DNA of 64,000 nucleotides from Chelydra serpentina (lineage: Eukaryota; Chordata; Testudines; Chelydridae). The translations under genes and the position numbers were made by a program. Location of the stretch: NCBI GenBank assembly GCA_037349315.1, contig JBAIAC010000003.1:14818501-14882500 (forward strand), written 5' to 3'. Under the pieces are notes generated by a model. That model made no database searches. It had not been told where the DNA came from and saw nothing but the letters and a program-made list of their open reading frames with translations. Positions 33,599 through 45,988 of the stretch are shown piece after piece (position 1 is the stretch's first letter; each line of letters begins with the position of its first letter).

Positions 33599-36500
33599 CT
33601 GAGGAAGGAGTGGGGAATTATGATTAATAAACATAGAAGAAACAATTACTCAACATTATATAGGTACATACATTTTTTTTTTTAATTTGTCCATGCTCCT
33701 TTGTTAAAAGTACATCAACTTAAGAAATGCAAAATCATAATTTTATAGTCACAAACACGTTCACAAAGACACCAATAACAACACAAAAGAAAAGAGAAGG
33801 AAAAACGAAACAACCAAACAAGCAGTAACTACATCACACTCTGTCTATGAATACATACCGGAATAGATCATTCTATAGTAATATTAGCAAATGGAATCCA
33901 TACCCAACTGGTCCATTGAATGCATTGTAGAAAAATGGAAATTAACAGGTGATGAATAATCGTCTTACACAAATATTTCCAAAAAAGTCCAACTTTACAA
34001 AGGTTTAATATACTTTCTATTTGCACTGAAAATGAAATGGATGAAAATTGATTCTTACACATGGCACACAAAGCAATAAAGCACACTTTAAAAATAGAAT
34101 TTTCTGGAAAAAATGTACACCATTCAGATGATCATTACCCCTATTAATTCAATTCTCTGAATTTTTACTTTAAATATTAAAAGATTACTTTGTATTAAAT
34201 ATAATTTGCAAATCCTATTTGGTTTGCCAGTTGCATGTTAGTTTTAATAACAGAAGACCAATTCCATTCAGCACATCTCTCTCATATCATTGATGAAGTC
34301 CTAGGGCATCTGCGTTTTTGCAGCATTTCTTGACAAGGGTGTTACAAAACATCCTGTCTAGCCTTCTAGTGTATGAATTCACTGCAGAACTACTTTGGCT
34401 TATTTCACATAAATGCAAATGTGTAAAAAACATTTTAGTGTAACCAAGACAAGTTCAACAGTTTTGAAAAATTTGCCCTCCCCCCAAAGTCACTAATAAT
34501 TAGGTAAATTGCCATCCAGTCCTAGTGTCTTGTTATTTAATTGAGCAGTTCGCCCTAGCACCTCCTCTTTAGACACCTGAACCCCTTGCGGTACCTCTCT
34601 TTACTAACTGACAAAATGTAGGTCTGTCTCAAAGATCTTCTATGTTGAGACTGCAAAGAAGTCATTTAGCTTCTTTAATGTCCCAATTCTCTTTAACTGT
34701 CCCATTTATCTCTAGTAATCCAGCAGGCCCAGGGTACATCTATACTGCAATTAAAAATCAACAGCTGGCCTGTGTCACCTGACTTGGGCTTGTGGGGCTC
34801 AGACTGAGAGGCCGTTTAATTGCAGTACAGACATTTGGGCTTGGGCTGAAGCCCGGGCTCTAGGACCCCACAAGGTGGGCAGGGTCCCAGCTCTCACACT
34901 CCAGCCAATCGTCCCTTAGCCCGCGGCCACACGGGCCAGCTGGGAGTGTTTCATTGCATTGTAGATGTGCAGTCAGAGGGCTCCTGCTTCTGATAGACAA
35001 ACAATTTTCTGCTCTGTTTTTGTATCTTTGGTTATTTGTTTTTCTAACTCTCTAATTTCCATCTTAAATTTAACTTGTCCTAATTCAAATTTCATTCTGT
35101 TGGCTTCACACGGGCTACCTTTCAGTCTTCCGAAGGGATCTGTTTCGCTTTAATAACGTCTGGTCCTTTGCTATTTAATCACGCTGGAGTTTTGTTTTGT
35201 CTTTTGCTTTCCCCTTTCCTTGTTTGTTTAGAGCTCTGCATGGGGAGGGAGAGCTCAGTGGTTTGAGCATTAGCCTGCTAAACCCAGGGTTGTGAGTTCA
35301 ATCCTTGAGGGGACCATTTGGGGATCTGGGGCAAAAATTGGGGATTGGTCCTGCTTTGAGCAGGGGGTTGGACTAGATGACCTCCTAAGGTCCCTTCCAA
35401 CCCTGATATTCTATGATTCTATGTTTGCTGTGTCACTGTTAGGATGTAATTAAGTTGTCTCCCTTGCTGAGTCTAAGGATTTTAATTTCCTCACTTTTGA
35501 CTTTATAATCTTTTTAATATTGTTTATATCACAATAGCACCTAGACCAGAGCTGCACTACTTTTTGTTATTGTTTTTTAAACAATCTTCCTCTTTCTTTT
35601 TTTTTTTAGTTCCCCCTTTAATCCTCCTTTCTCAAGTTTAACATCACAGTCCTAGTGTTTGGTATGGTACAATCCCTTCCCCGAGGAGCCTGAACTTAAT
35701 TACACGATTATCACCAATAATTAGTGGATCAACTATATTTTACTATGTGTTACTTAGAACTAGGTAAAGAGCACCTCTCCCTTTGTGTGCTCTAGAATTA
35801 TCTGCTTAAGGTGCTCAGAAATTGCTTCTTTAAACCACGTCAAGACATGGTATTAACAGGAGTGTTGAATGTACGACACATTGCCCTGTTCCATTCCGCA
35901 CTGGCGAGGCCTCGGCTGAAGTACTGTAACCAATTTGAGGGTCACACTTCAGGAACAATGGGGACAAACTGCAGAGACTCCAGAGCAGAGCAACAAAAAT
36001 GATAAACAGTTTAGAAAACCTGCCCTATGAGAAAGCGTTAAAAAAATGGGCATGTTTAGTCTTGAGAAAAGAAAACTAAGGGGGGAATCTGGTAACAGTC
36101 TTCAAATATATTCAGAGCTGTTATAAAGAGGACGCTGTTCTCCATGCCCACTGAAGGTAAGAAAAGAAGTAATGCGTGTAATCTGCAGCGAGGGAGATTC
36201 GGGTTAGATATTAGGAAAGACTTTCTAACTATAAGTATACTTAAACTCTGGAATAGGCTTCCAAGAGGGGTTACAGAATCCCAGTCATTGGAGGTTTTTA
36301 AGAACAGGCTGGACAAACACCTGTCAGAGATGGGCTAGGGTTACTTGGTCCTGCCTCAGCGGGCGGGGGGCTGGACTAGATGACCTATCAAGGTCCCTTC
36401 CAGCCCTACATTTCTAGGATTCTATGACCTACAACCACTTATATGGAAATAGTTACATATGCTATTGCTGCTTTATTAGACTTAGTTGTCTCTTTCATCT

Positions 36501-39500
36501 CTTTCAACATTGCACACACAATATTTTGTTCCTGGTCTGGAGGCCGGTAACATAATCTGACTACTATATTTATATTCTTCTGATTTAGGATTTGGATCCT
36601 GCCCTCACTACCCAGGCAAGAGTCACAATTAAGGCAATAGGGACAGTGTAGGTTGAAGTTCACATTGAGGTTTTCCTAGAGTTACAACTGAGTTGTGCTT
36701 GTGACTATCACCTCAATACAATAGCAGCTGTACAATAGTAAATGCTGCCATTTCACAAACAGGATTTGTAAAAGAGAGAGCAAACACAGTTATAATAGGT
36801 TACTGAGAACACAAACATGACTTTACCAACAGTGAAATAAATGACACTGACAATTACCATCTTGGGTTTAAATCCTAGGGAATAGGACTGTGTAAACATT
36901 TTCTGCAATTTTTTTGTGATACTGTGCATAAAAGCTAAACAAGACATTTCCTTACAATAAGTGGACATAGCTGTGACAGATTTTTTTAATTACCAAGCAT
37001 AAATTAACTATTCTCTCGGAACTGCTGAAATAGATATAGATTAGATATCACAGGCTAGATCACAGGGGCCGACTTCCGGCATCACCCGGTGTCGGGGGCC
37101 GGGCCCCGCCCCCGACGCCGGTGATGTTGCGGGGCCCCGCCCGCGACGCCGACGCAACGTTGCCCAGCGTCGGGGGCGGGGCCCCGCAACGTCTCCCGGT
37201 GCTCTGGTAAGTTTGCCGCGGGTCCGGGGCGGGCGGGGAGTTGCCGGTGGGTGCGGAGCACCCACCAATTTTTCTCCATGGGTGCTCCAGCACCGGAGCA
37301 CCCACGGAGTCGGCGCCTATGGGCTAGATCCTCACCTGGTATGCACTGTCATAGCCTCACTGACTTCAACTGAGCTATGACAATCTACACGAGCTGAGGG
37401 TCTGTTCCCACACTTCATCCTATTGCTCCTGAACCTATACCATGTCTTAAAAAGTACAAAGGAACGAAGGTTCTCTCCCAAGCCTTGGAATGTACCTTGG
37501 ATAGCAATGGGAAATATTTATTCCTTCCTTACCACTTTTAATAGTAATACTTTGCACCTGTATAGCCCCTTTCATCTAAGGATCTCAACCACTTTTCAAA
37601 TAATGAAGTAAGCTTGACATCACCACTTTTAAGCTTGCCATCTTCAAGTAAACCAATAATGGTGGTAAGCAGCAGTGCAGAGTCTCTTATTTTCAAACAA
37701 CATTAATTTACTAATGCAAAAATTAGTGTGGTCTTCTTTTTCCTGTCCCAGAGATATTACTTACTTTTTCAAAATCTATGCAAATTAACCAAAGCTTCAC
37801 AATCTAACCCAAAACTTTTTTTTTTAGGACAAGATATTAAGACTTTTTGCATGTCACTTTATACATAGTAAAGACAGTGAGTAAGAACAGTAAGCATTTG
37901 AGCAAAACTGCTTAATTTGACAATCTGATTCTAATGGTCCATCCCAAGTAGGAAACACCTAGGATACCAGATATCCTGTTCTTTAATCAACAGTGCCTGT
38001 TTGAATTGAACAAGATTTAAAATGTCCTCTTAAAAAGCTAGATCATTTTCATTATGATCATTTAAGCTTGGACAACACTAAACAAATGTAATATATATTT
38101 TCTATGGAATAAACCAAAAAATCACTAGCTCATTTCCAGGTTACTGTGATTACTGCCTTTTTACCAACCTGAATGAGTTCGCATGTGCCTGGTTAAATGA
38201 GTCTTCTGAGAACTTGAATAGGGACACATAGCACATTGATAGGGACGCTCTCCTGCGAAAACAAACAGTGAGTTCAAATAAAAACAAAAACATGGTAAAT
38301 GCAAATAAAAGCCCCACACTGCCCGAGTGATGTAGCAATGCCAACAAAAGCCGCAGTGTAGCTGATGGAAGAGGATGTCTGTTGATATAGCTAACTTCGT
38401 TCGGAAAGGTGGTGTTCCCAGACCGACAGAAAAACTCCTTCTGTTGGCATAGGCTACGTGTACACTATAGGGCTACGTGGTACAGTCTCTGTAGTGCAGA
38501 CGCACCCTGGGTGTCCCCAGATAGACAAGCCAGTGCCTTGGTCATTTGTAGGTTAATCTACTTTCAAGATAAACAAACATAAAGTGCATTCGCTATTCTG
38601 GATTAATTTAATTTGTAGATAAACCCTAGCACAAGGAAAGCCCTTAGTGAAGACTAGGCAGTTTTAGTATTAACACGTGTTAAGCAGGTCAAGGTAAATC
38701 CTAGGCTCCCAACTGGTGTTTACTTGGACCTGGAAAACACATGAAAGTTACACATGTTCTTATCTTCACTAGGATTTTAAGAACACACCTTTTTCCTAGT
38801 GTGGACACATCCAAGGGCAGTAGGGACGGGTCTAGGGATAGGGCTGAGATTGTTTGGGACTTTCTGTGGCTTAGTCTATGCTACAGACTTATGTCGGCAT
38901 ATCTACGTCACTCGAGGGTGTGGAAAATCCACCCCCCGGAGCGATGCAGTTAAACCGACTGAACCCCTGGTGTAGACAAGAGCTATGTCAATGGAAGGGC
39001 TTCTTGCATCAACATAGGTACCGCCTCTCTGGGAAGAGGAATAACGACGCCAATGGGAGAACCTCTCCCATCAGCGTATGTAGCGTCTTCACTACACTGC
39101 AGCGCTGCATGTGCAGACAAACCCTTTAACTAAGCTTCTTCCTCCCACCAATCCAATTAGATCAGTAGCCTAAAGAAAAATTCCACCCTAAAACATTTTA
39201 ATCCCCCTCCTAAAAAACGTTAATTCTCCCCTACTTAAAACAATGTGGGAGATTTATCCCGACACATAAAATGAAATTAAGGGAAGGGGGGGGAGGAATC
39301 TACTGTTGTAAAGCGATAGTTGTGTTTTTAAATGCCTCCTCCAAGCAGATGAGACGTTCTTTACAATCTGACAATACACGAGCAAAAGTCCTGGTCTGTT
39401 TTAGTTTGAGTCATTGTTTGTGACCAGTGCTTTTCATTTCATAGTCTTGATTTAATGACAAATTTAAAATTCAGAAATATTACACTTTTCGATAACTTTA

Positions 39501-42500
39501 AAGGGGGTACAGCAATTTAAATAACCGATTAAACTTATTGATTCCCTTGAGACTGACAAGAGTTTGTCTGCACAGCTCCGCAGTACTGCAGGGTACACTC
39601 TGTAGGTGTGTAAACCGCAGAGCTCTGCAATGCAGCGGTTTTCAAACGGTGGGTCAGGACCCCAACGTGGATCACAACTCCGTTTTAATGGGGCCACCAG
39701 GGCTGGCGTTAGACTTATAGAATCATAGAATCATAGAATATCAGGGTTGGAAGGGACCTTAGTAGGTCATCTAGTCCAACCCCCTGCTCAAAGCAGGACC
39801 AATCCCTTGCTGAAGCCCATGCCCAAGCCCCACCATGCAGGGCTGAAGCCGACACCCAAGGGCTTCAGGCCTGGGCGGCAGGGCTCAGGTTACAAGCTCC
39901 GTCTGGGGATGAAGCCCTTGGGCTTCAGCTTCGGCCTCCCAGCCTGGCTCGGGCAGGTTCAGGCTTTGGTCCACCTCTTGGGGTCGTGTAGTAATTGTTG
40001 TTGTCAGAAGGGGGTTGCAGTGCAATGAAGTTTGAGAACCCCTGCGTAACGTGTTGTGCTCTGTGTGTAGACCTTGCTGGTGCACTCTATACCGGGGGTA
40101 TAGGCTAAAGCCTGAGTGCCACTTTCACTCTCTAGTGTGGATGCAAGCTAAACTAAGTGCTGATAGTCCTCCAGTGCTTTCCCACAATTATCCCCTTGTG
40201 CCCACAAGGACAGACACACTCTCCCACAGAGCTGCTCATCTTACCACAGCTGAACCATGGGATATGACCGCAGAAGTCCTAACAGCACAGCACCAGAGTG
40301 GACATGGTAACTCAGGTAGGGCTTTGCCATGTGGCTGCTCCCTCTTGAACTAGGCTAACCTGGGTGCCCCTTCCCAAATTAACTCTACAGTGAAGACACA
40401 CACATTGACTTCAATCGGAAAAATCTGATAGAGACATAACGCCTGATCAAAGCATTTCAGCTCTCTTGGTGCGTGGAGGTTCGATACGTGGGAAGGCAGT
40501 GGTGATTGCAAGTATAGCAGAGTCTATTTGCGTATCAATTTTGTGTCTGAGTTTGTGTTGTTCTTACAATAAGGATGATTAACAGTCCTTGGACTTATCT
40601 TTTTCATCATACAGGAGCATTTTAAGTGTGAAACTAATTAGCAGAAAATCTAATTCTAATAACAATTAGGAAACTGATTTAAGAAAACATCCACTTCAGC
40701 AATTTCAGACTATTAAATGGAAAGTAAACAACTAGCAACATTAAAATAAAATATCTGATTTAGAATATTTAAATACTATTGTAAAAGCTACATAAGAGAG
40801 CTTCAATTAGAGTGTTACCATAACAATAGTGAGTTTAACAGACGGGCAGCAATCTAAAGACACTGAGACTAACAAATCAGAGTTTTAAACAAAAGACAAA
40901 ACAGCTGTGTAGCAATCAGCATAGATTGTTTAGCCTGGCTGGCAACAAACCCAAAACTCTTCTTCAACTCCACTTCCTTCCATCTCATGTGTATACCCCT
41001 CATCTCCAATAAAATAGATAGATCCCAAACAAATCAGATCAGGGCCTTACTGACAAGCCCATTTTAAGATGTTAAGACCTAGTGAAGGAAGCAACTACCT
41101 AGGCTGGATGTTTCATAAGGCACTGTAAATACAAAGTTCAGTCTTAACCAGTAATAAGGACACTTCCAAGTAAAGAACCACATCTACAGACTGTCACAGT
41201 TACTCAAAAAAAACCCCAAAATAAACCTCTCTTCTACTTGTTTTATTTGATTTTTTTAAAAATAGCTTCCCTGTTTAATTTATTGGTGAACTAGTGGCAA
41301 ACATTTGTCAATACAAAACATTTAATGACATCATAAATGCAGCACGCTATTTGCCAGAGATCCAAACACTGGCAAACAAGCCCTTGTACCACAGCATGAA
41401 AAATGATCAAGGCTCATTTCTTCTTCATTGACTTATGAGGAGAGGCTGAGGGAACTGGGATTGTTTAGCCTGCAGAAGAGAAGAGTGAGGGGGGATTTGA
41501 TAGCTGCTTTCAACTACCTAAAAGGGGGTTCCAAAGAGGATGGATCTAGACTGTTCTCAGTGGTAGAAGATGACAGAACAAGGAGTAATGGTCTCAAGTT
41601 GCAGAGGGGGAGGTTTAGGTTGGATATTAGGAAAAACTTTTTCACTAGGAGGGTGGTGAAGCACTGGAATGGGTTACCTAGGGAGGTGGTGGAATCTCCT
41701 TCCTTAGAGGTTTTTAAGGTCAGGCTTGACAAAGCCCTGGCTGGGATGATTTAGTTGGGGTTGGTCCTGCTTTGAGCAGGGGGTTGGACTAGATGACCTC
41801 CTGAGGTCCCTTCCAACCCTGAGATTCTATGATTCTTTTGCTCATTTCTTCCTCTCTGAAACATTATAACTGCTGTGACTGTGTAGTATTGTCCACCCCA
41901 AATGGAGTGATCAACTAAATGCTGTCTTGAAAGGCTCTTGCTTTTGGAGTTAGATCCTATAAAATGCTGAGCACCCTTATCTCAATGATAAACTGACTCA
42001 GCTGACTGCAGCATCCAAACAAAAGTGGGGAAACTTTAAAGAGAATCTTTAAAGAGAGTAATTAACCCGAAATCAAGACATTTTTAAAAAATTCATTAAA
42101 AGTAGTTTCAGGGAATTCCACTTGATCTTTAGCTCCACTAACTATTTTAGTGATTTTACTATCATATTTTCTAATTTCTAAAAAGTTTTCCCTCTCCTAA
42201 TGATCTTTGAAAGATCCACACCAACAAAAGCAGAAAATACAGGGACAATGGTGAAACTGACCGTACACAAAGTGCTGTCAAATGCACAAAATAAACTGAA
42301 AGACAGGAACATATTGGTTTTTTCCTAATCTCTTTTAGTTACAACCATCTTAGGTATGCAGTAGTGTTGTAGCCATGTTGGTCCCAGGATATTAGAGAGA
42401 CAAGGTGGGGAGGTAATATATTTTATTGGACCAACTTCTGTTGGTGAGAGAGCATGAAAGCTTGTCTCTCTCACCAACAGAAGTTGGTCCAATAAAAGAT

Positions 42501-45500
42501 ATTATTACTTCACTCACCCTGTCTCTCTATTAATCTTAGGTGTGATTTTAAAAATAGTAAATTAAAGTATTTTCAGACAGAAGTGTGATTTTTTTTAAGC
42601 TGATGGTTTCCTCTAAACAAGATCCTTCTCTTTGGCAGATATGAGAACATTTTAACAGAGATAAGAAACTAAGGGCACAGACTAATGCAGGCTGGCACTG
42701 TACAAGCTTCTCCATGTAGCTTCACCACTGCACCTCAGTCCTGACCTGCAAATGCCATGCCTACAGCCCTGGACTTCTAAACAGAGATTTCAAACTGTGA
42801 AGGACTGTGCAGGAGATTAAGATGACGTCACTAAAACCATTTTACTTGGGTTAGAAACACAAGGAGAAAGTCTCTATGCACTTTGCTCAGGCAGCCCAGC
42901 CCACGCAGTAGGAAGAACCAGGTCAGAAGGAGGGGGGCCAGCCCAGGCCAACTGGAAGATGTGATGATTGAGTGTCTCTCCCTGAGGTAATCTCCACTGG
43001 CTAGAATTTAAAGCTGCCCCCAGGCGTGACCACACTGCCAACTAACCAGCCCCATTTGAATCCCCTTCTGTGCCACAGGAGCAGAGAAAGAATTGTATCC
43101 CATTATCCCAGGAGTGAATCTGGCCAATCAAACACCAATTGTGATTGAACATAAACCTGGTGGCACTATCAGCCATTTTGCTAAAAAGTAATAGCACTTG
43201 TGACATTGACAGCATAGGAGCCCTATGTAAGAGATTTGGAAACTGGTTGCTCATGCTTAAGAATATCTTGTTAAAATAGCAAAATACTTAGACCAAGTTC
43301 TGTCCTGCCCTACACCTGGAGCCACTTCACAGAAATTCCTGAGACAGCACTTGGTGCAAGGCAAAATGAGGCCCTAATTTTTTTCTTCAGACTATTAAGT
43401 AGCAGATTGGAAACTGGTTCAAAATCTCCTACATGGGACTCCTGTGTGCTAACAAACGATGGACCTATTTCTCTTGGATGCTGCAGCAATGGGGACCCTA
43501 GAAACATCTGAGCCCCAGATACATGTCATAGCTTCAGTAGGCCCAGCTCATTGTACATACCAGAGACTCCTGGCAGCCTCCATTCCCCCACAAGCTCCCT
43601 GTGGGCCACCCTCCCATCTATTTTAGAGACTCTCTGCAACCCACTTACTTCCTGCCTCATCTCATAGCTCTGTATCCCCCCATACCATACCATTCTTGCA
43701 CCCCATCATAGGTTTTGTGCAATTCCCCTGTTCCCTACCCCCAAGCCAGGACTCTGTGTACACCCCTGTTCTGTCCATACCAGCGTTCCACACCCACCCC
43801 TGCCATGCCTTCCACTGCATTATTACTTCTCTTCTTTCTGTCCCGGAGGTAAGCAATTCAGGGTGTCAACATGTTGAAATCTATTGGGAGAATGGGCAGA
43901 GGGATGAAATTGGGGTATTGTTATGTCAGAAGTTGTTAGCTCAGGGGTTCTCAAACTGGGGGTCGTGACCCCTCAGAGGGTCACAAGGTTATTACAGGGA
44001 GAGTCGCAAGCTGTCAGCTTCCACCCCAAACACTGCTTCACCTCCAGCATTTATAATAGTGTTAAATATTTTTCAAAGTGTTTTTAATTTATAATGGGGG
44101 TTACACTCAGAGGCTTGTAGTGTGAAAGGGGTCACCAGTACAAAAGTTTGGGAACTAGTGTTAACTGGTATTAACCAGTACCTTGAGCTATAGACAATTG
44201 CAGGGGTACCTGAAGCTGCGACATCACTAGACAGACAGCAAGGCTTTGGTGTGTCCCCAATTTTCCCCCTATGGTTTTCCAATTTTCCCCAAAATCAATA
44301 GGATTCTGCCCACTGATTTTGAGAACACTCCCTGAAATACTGAAATTAATTGGATATGGGATTCAAAAGTTATCGTATTACATCCAAACAGAGAAATGCC
44401 ATCAAGTTGAGTGGAAAGTCGCACAAGCTTGGCCAATTAAGATTCACGTAGTTATAGTGGATATGGTCTTAACCTCTCAGCAGGGTTGGTAGTTGCTTGA
44501 GATTTGGGGGTAGAGGACTTTCCTTTCTGTGTGTGTGTGTGTGAATTCCTTGTTTTCTATTATTGCAATTTAATCTGAAAATGATCAAGTTTTGGCTCAG
44601 CCTTAGGGTAAAGTTTTCAAAGGTGCCTGAGCCACATAGGCCCTTTGAAAACTTTACCCTTAGTCTGATGTCAATTTTGTTTTGTTTTTTAAGACAGCTG
44701 GCCTTCACTTTGTAGGTCCAGACATTCTAAAGGTAATAAGCCACTTTTAAATATATATTCATGTTCTATTCAGGATAATGTGTTTTTTAGACTGCTGAGC
44801 TGAGCAAAATGGATACAATACTCTTAATCTCCCCTTGGACCCATGACACTGGATGTGTTTTCTCAGACTTTCAGGACTACAAAGTGCAGTTCATATCAAG
44901 TATAGGCTTCCATGCAGTTGGAAGCTAACCTAGTAACATTATAGGAGTACAACAGTCAAACAGAGAGCCTTATCAGGGTGGGGCAAATCTTGCAAATACA
45001 AGAATCTCACTTTGATATACTTAGTACAGTTCCCCCCATCACCAATATTCCTACTCAAATACAGATGAAAGACTTACCTGTATGAGTTCGAATATGCTGA
45101 ATATAATTGTTCTTCCTATCTGAAAAATAGGAGCACTGGGAGCATGTGTACACCTTTCTAGGAAAATGATTTCTTAGATGTTTCTTCCAATGATATTCAC
45201 TGACTGTAGTATAGGTGCATATGGTGCACTTGTAGACTCTCTCATTTTCTCCTGCTTTGTTGTGGTGTTTCAAGTGAGCCAGATAGTGATCATATCTGTT
45301 AGTGTTATAGCCACAACGATCACAACGAATAGGCCCCTTGGAGAAATCTGCCTCTTCTGTGGTGCAAGAATCAGATTCTTTGACCTGGACTTGCTTCTCT
45401 GCATTTTCTTCTACAATGAATTTTTTGGCACTGTGAACCCTAATGTGATGCACAAACTCTTCCTCACACTCTGCCTCATACTGGCATGGCTTGCAACGAA

Positions 45501-45978
45501 ACGGCTTGCTCTTCAAGCTTTTACATTTGTCCTCCACACTCTCCAGAGTATCTGGTGCTTCCAATGGGAGGTCCTTGTCCAGACTGCAAGCCTCATGAGT
45601 AGGGCAAACTGCTGGACTCTGGGTTTCCACACTAGGAATTTCAAGAGCCCCTAATTCCATGTTTTCAGGTTCATCGGGATCACTGTCCACTTCCTGTGTA
45701 TCTTCCATAGCCTCTCCATCACTGTCTGAAAAGTTGCTGTCACCTACAGTTGTCAATTCAGCCATTTGCCTCTCTTCTCCAACCAGGTAATCACAGCAGC
45801 TGCCATTAACTTCTCCTGTCAAGGCCACATTTGCCAACATAATAAGCTGAGGGGCTGCCAGCTCAGCTTTGGAAAGGTCATGCAAGTCATACATGTCGTT
45901 AGACAATGCCATACTGATGTTAGCATTGCCAGCAAATAGGCTGTTCCCACCAGACTGCCCCAGCACCTGAGTTGCCAT
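31917..45978 (-). CDS. REST: REST (RE1-silencing transcription factor), complete coding region in three exons
   Basis: The exons 45978-45078, 38252-38169 and 33598-31917 join in frame to 2667 bp, 888 aa. It starts [20 protein letters not shown]. The N-terminal helix region ([20 protein letters not shown], about 33-52) is the Sin3-binding repression domain. Eight C2H2 fingers follow: about 160-183, 217-240, 249-272, 277-300 (exon 2), 305-328 (exon 3), and three more to about 415 (exon 4). Then comes a long Lys- and acidic-rich linker and a ninth finger near the C-terminus ([20 protein letters not shown], about 851-874), which binds CoREST. Known role: nuclear repressor of neuronal genes through RE1/NRSE sites. 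It is about 200 residues shorter than human REST (1097 aa), the difference lying in the linker. All splice sites are canonical and no defect is seen. Confidence 0.97.
34735..34970. repeat. MITE-like element with 'tacatctatactgcaatt' end
   Basis: GC-rich interior ('ggcttgggctgaagcccggg') bounded by 'tacatctatactgcaatt' and 'attgcattgtagatgtgc', which are approximate inverted ends. No coding capacity. Confidence 0.5.
35242..35423 (+). repeat. tRNA-derived SINE with CR1 tail
   Basis: Head 'gagctcagtggtttgagc', B box 'ggttgtgagttcaatcc', tail ending attctatgattctatg. Full length, and inserted in the REST intron antisense to the gene. Confidence 0.92.
35850..36427 (+). repeat. CR1 LINE 3' region
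   Basis: Diagnostic blocks: 'agagcagagcaacaaaaatga', 'cctgccctatgagaaagcgt', 'gttagatattaggaaagact', 'ggctggactagatgacctat', ending 'ttctaggattctatgacc'. It is a 5'-truncated copy with no intact ORF2. Confidence 0.88.
37061..37323. mobile_element. GC-rich hAT-type MITE with 8-bp target duplication
   Basis: 263 bp, ends CACAGGGGCCGACTTC and GAGTCGGCGCCTATG (imperfect inverted ends), flanked by identical 'ggctagat' at 37053-37060 and 37324-37331. The interior is exceptionally CpG-rich within AT-rich intron. The GC-rich open frames across it are chance. Confidence 0.9.
38169..38252 (-). CDS. REST: REST middle coding exon: zinc finger 5
   Basis: 84 bp between acceptor 'ttttcgcag' and donor gttggt, encoding [20 protein letters not shown] then RHMRTHS. 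Size and content match the small finger-5 exon of vertebrate REST. Skipping it would keep the frame (28 codons). Confidence 0.95.
39633..40044. mobile_element. hAT-type MITE interrupted by a SINE/CR1 tail
   Basis: Ends 'cagcggttttcaaacggtgg' and 'gaagtttgagaacccctg' are imperfect inverted repeats of the CAGGGGTTCTCAAAC type. A - strand SINE/CR1 tail at 39717-39810 lies inside. No convincing target duplication was found. Confidence 0.75.
39717..39810 (-). repeat. CR1/SINE 3' tail fragment
   Basis: Only the tail is present: on the - strand 'ttggactagatgacctac' through 'tgatattctatgattctatg'. The length is typical of severely 5'-truncated copies. Confidence 0.87.
41427..41838 (+). repeat. CR1 LINE 3' end
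   Basis: Well-preserved CR1 3' region: 'ggagaggctgagggaactgg', 'gtttagcctgcagaagagaa', 'ttggatattaggaaaaactt', 'ggttggactagatgacctcc', ending 'gattctatgattct'. A 108-codon frame crosses it but is part of the LINE 3' region, not a gene. Confidence 0.92.
42394..42529. repeat. Foldback (near-perfect hairpin) of a dispersed repeat
   Basis: Arms 'ttattggaccaacttctgtt' and 'aacagaagttggtccaataa', extended outward by further pairing ('agagagacaaggtg' with 'caccctgtctctct'), around a loop 'catgaaagcttg'. Single-arm fragments of the same family occur near 27745 and 61780. Confidence 0.82.
43942..44160. mobile_element. hAT-type MITE
   Basis: About 219 bp, ends 'caggggttctcaaactgggg' and 'aaagtttgggaactagtg'. 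It is of the same broad terminus group as the element at 39633. The target duplication is eroded. Confidence 0.75.
44528..44547. repeat. (GT)n microsatellite
   Basis: Short run of alternating gt, about nine units. Confidence 0.85.
44604..44662. repeat. Short perfect hairpin
   Basis: Arms 'tagggtaaagttttcaaagg' (44604-44623) and its reverse complement ending near 44662, with a loop of about 18 bases. It looks like a small MITE or folded repeat end. Confidence 0.75.
45078..45978 (-). CDS. REST: REST first coding exon: N-terminal repression domain and fingers 1-4
   Basis: The exon runs from the acceptor 'ttttgacag' (exon base 45988) to the donor gtaagt at 45077. ATG at 45978-45976 is chosen because MATQV is the conserved REST start; upstream in-frame codons RIAV are leader. 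It encodes 300 residues plus one base. The acidic stretch around residues 80-105 lies between the Sin3-binding helix and finger 1. Confidence 0.96.
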
Positions 45979-45988
45979 AACAGCAATT

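Larger units (their letters stand above)
33599..38168 (-). other. REST: REST intron between coding exons 2 and 3
   Basis: About 4.6 kb, holding a SINE (35242), CR1 (35850), a GC-rich hAT element (37061) and a MITE-like region at about 34735-34970 with paired 'tacatctatactgcaatt' and 'attgtagatgtgc' ends. In mammals the alternative exon producing REST4 lies in this intron; I could not identify it here. Confidence 0.6.
38253..45077 (-). other. REST: REST intron between coding exons 1 and 2
   Basis: About 6.8 kb. It contains MITE-like sequence at about 38340-39125 ('cttagtctatgctacagact' and related ends), a hAT element interrupted by a SINE tail (39633), CR1 (41427), a foldback (42394), a hAT element (43942), a GT microsatellite (44528) and a small hairpin (44604). 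Confidence 0.6.

Noticed and set aside
37041..37301. Overlapping Arg/Pro-rich frames
   Set aside because: They fall inside the GC-rich hAT element with target duplications.
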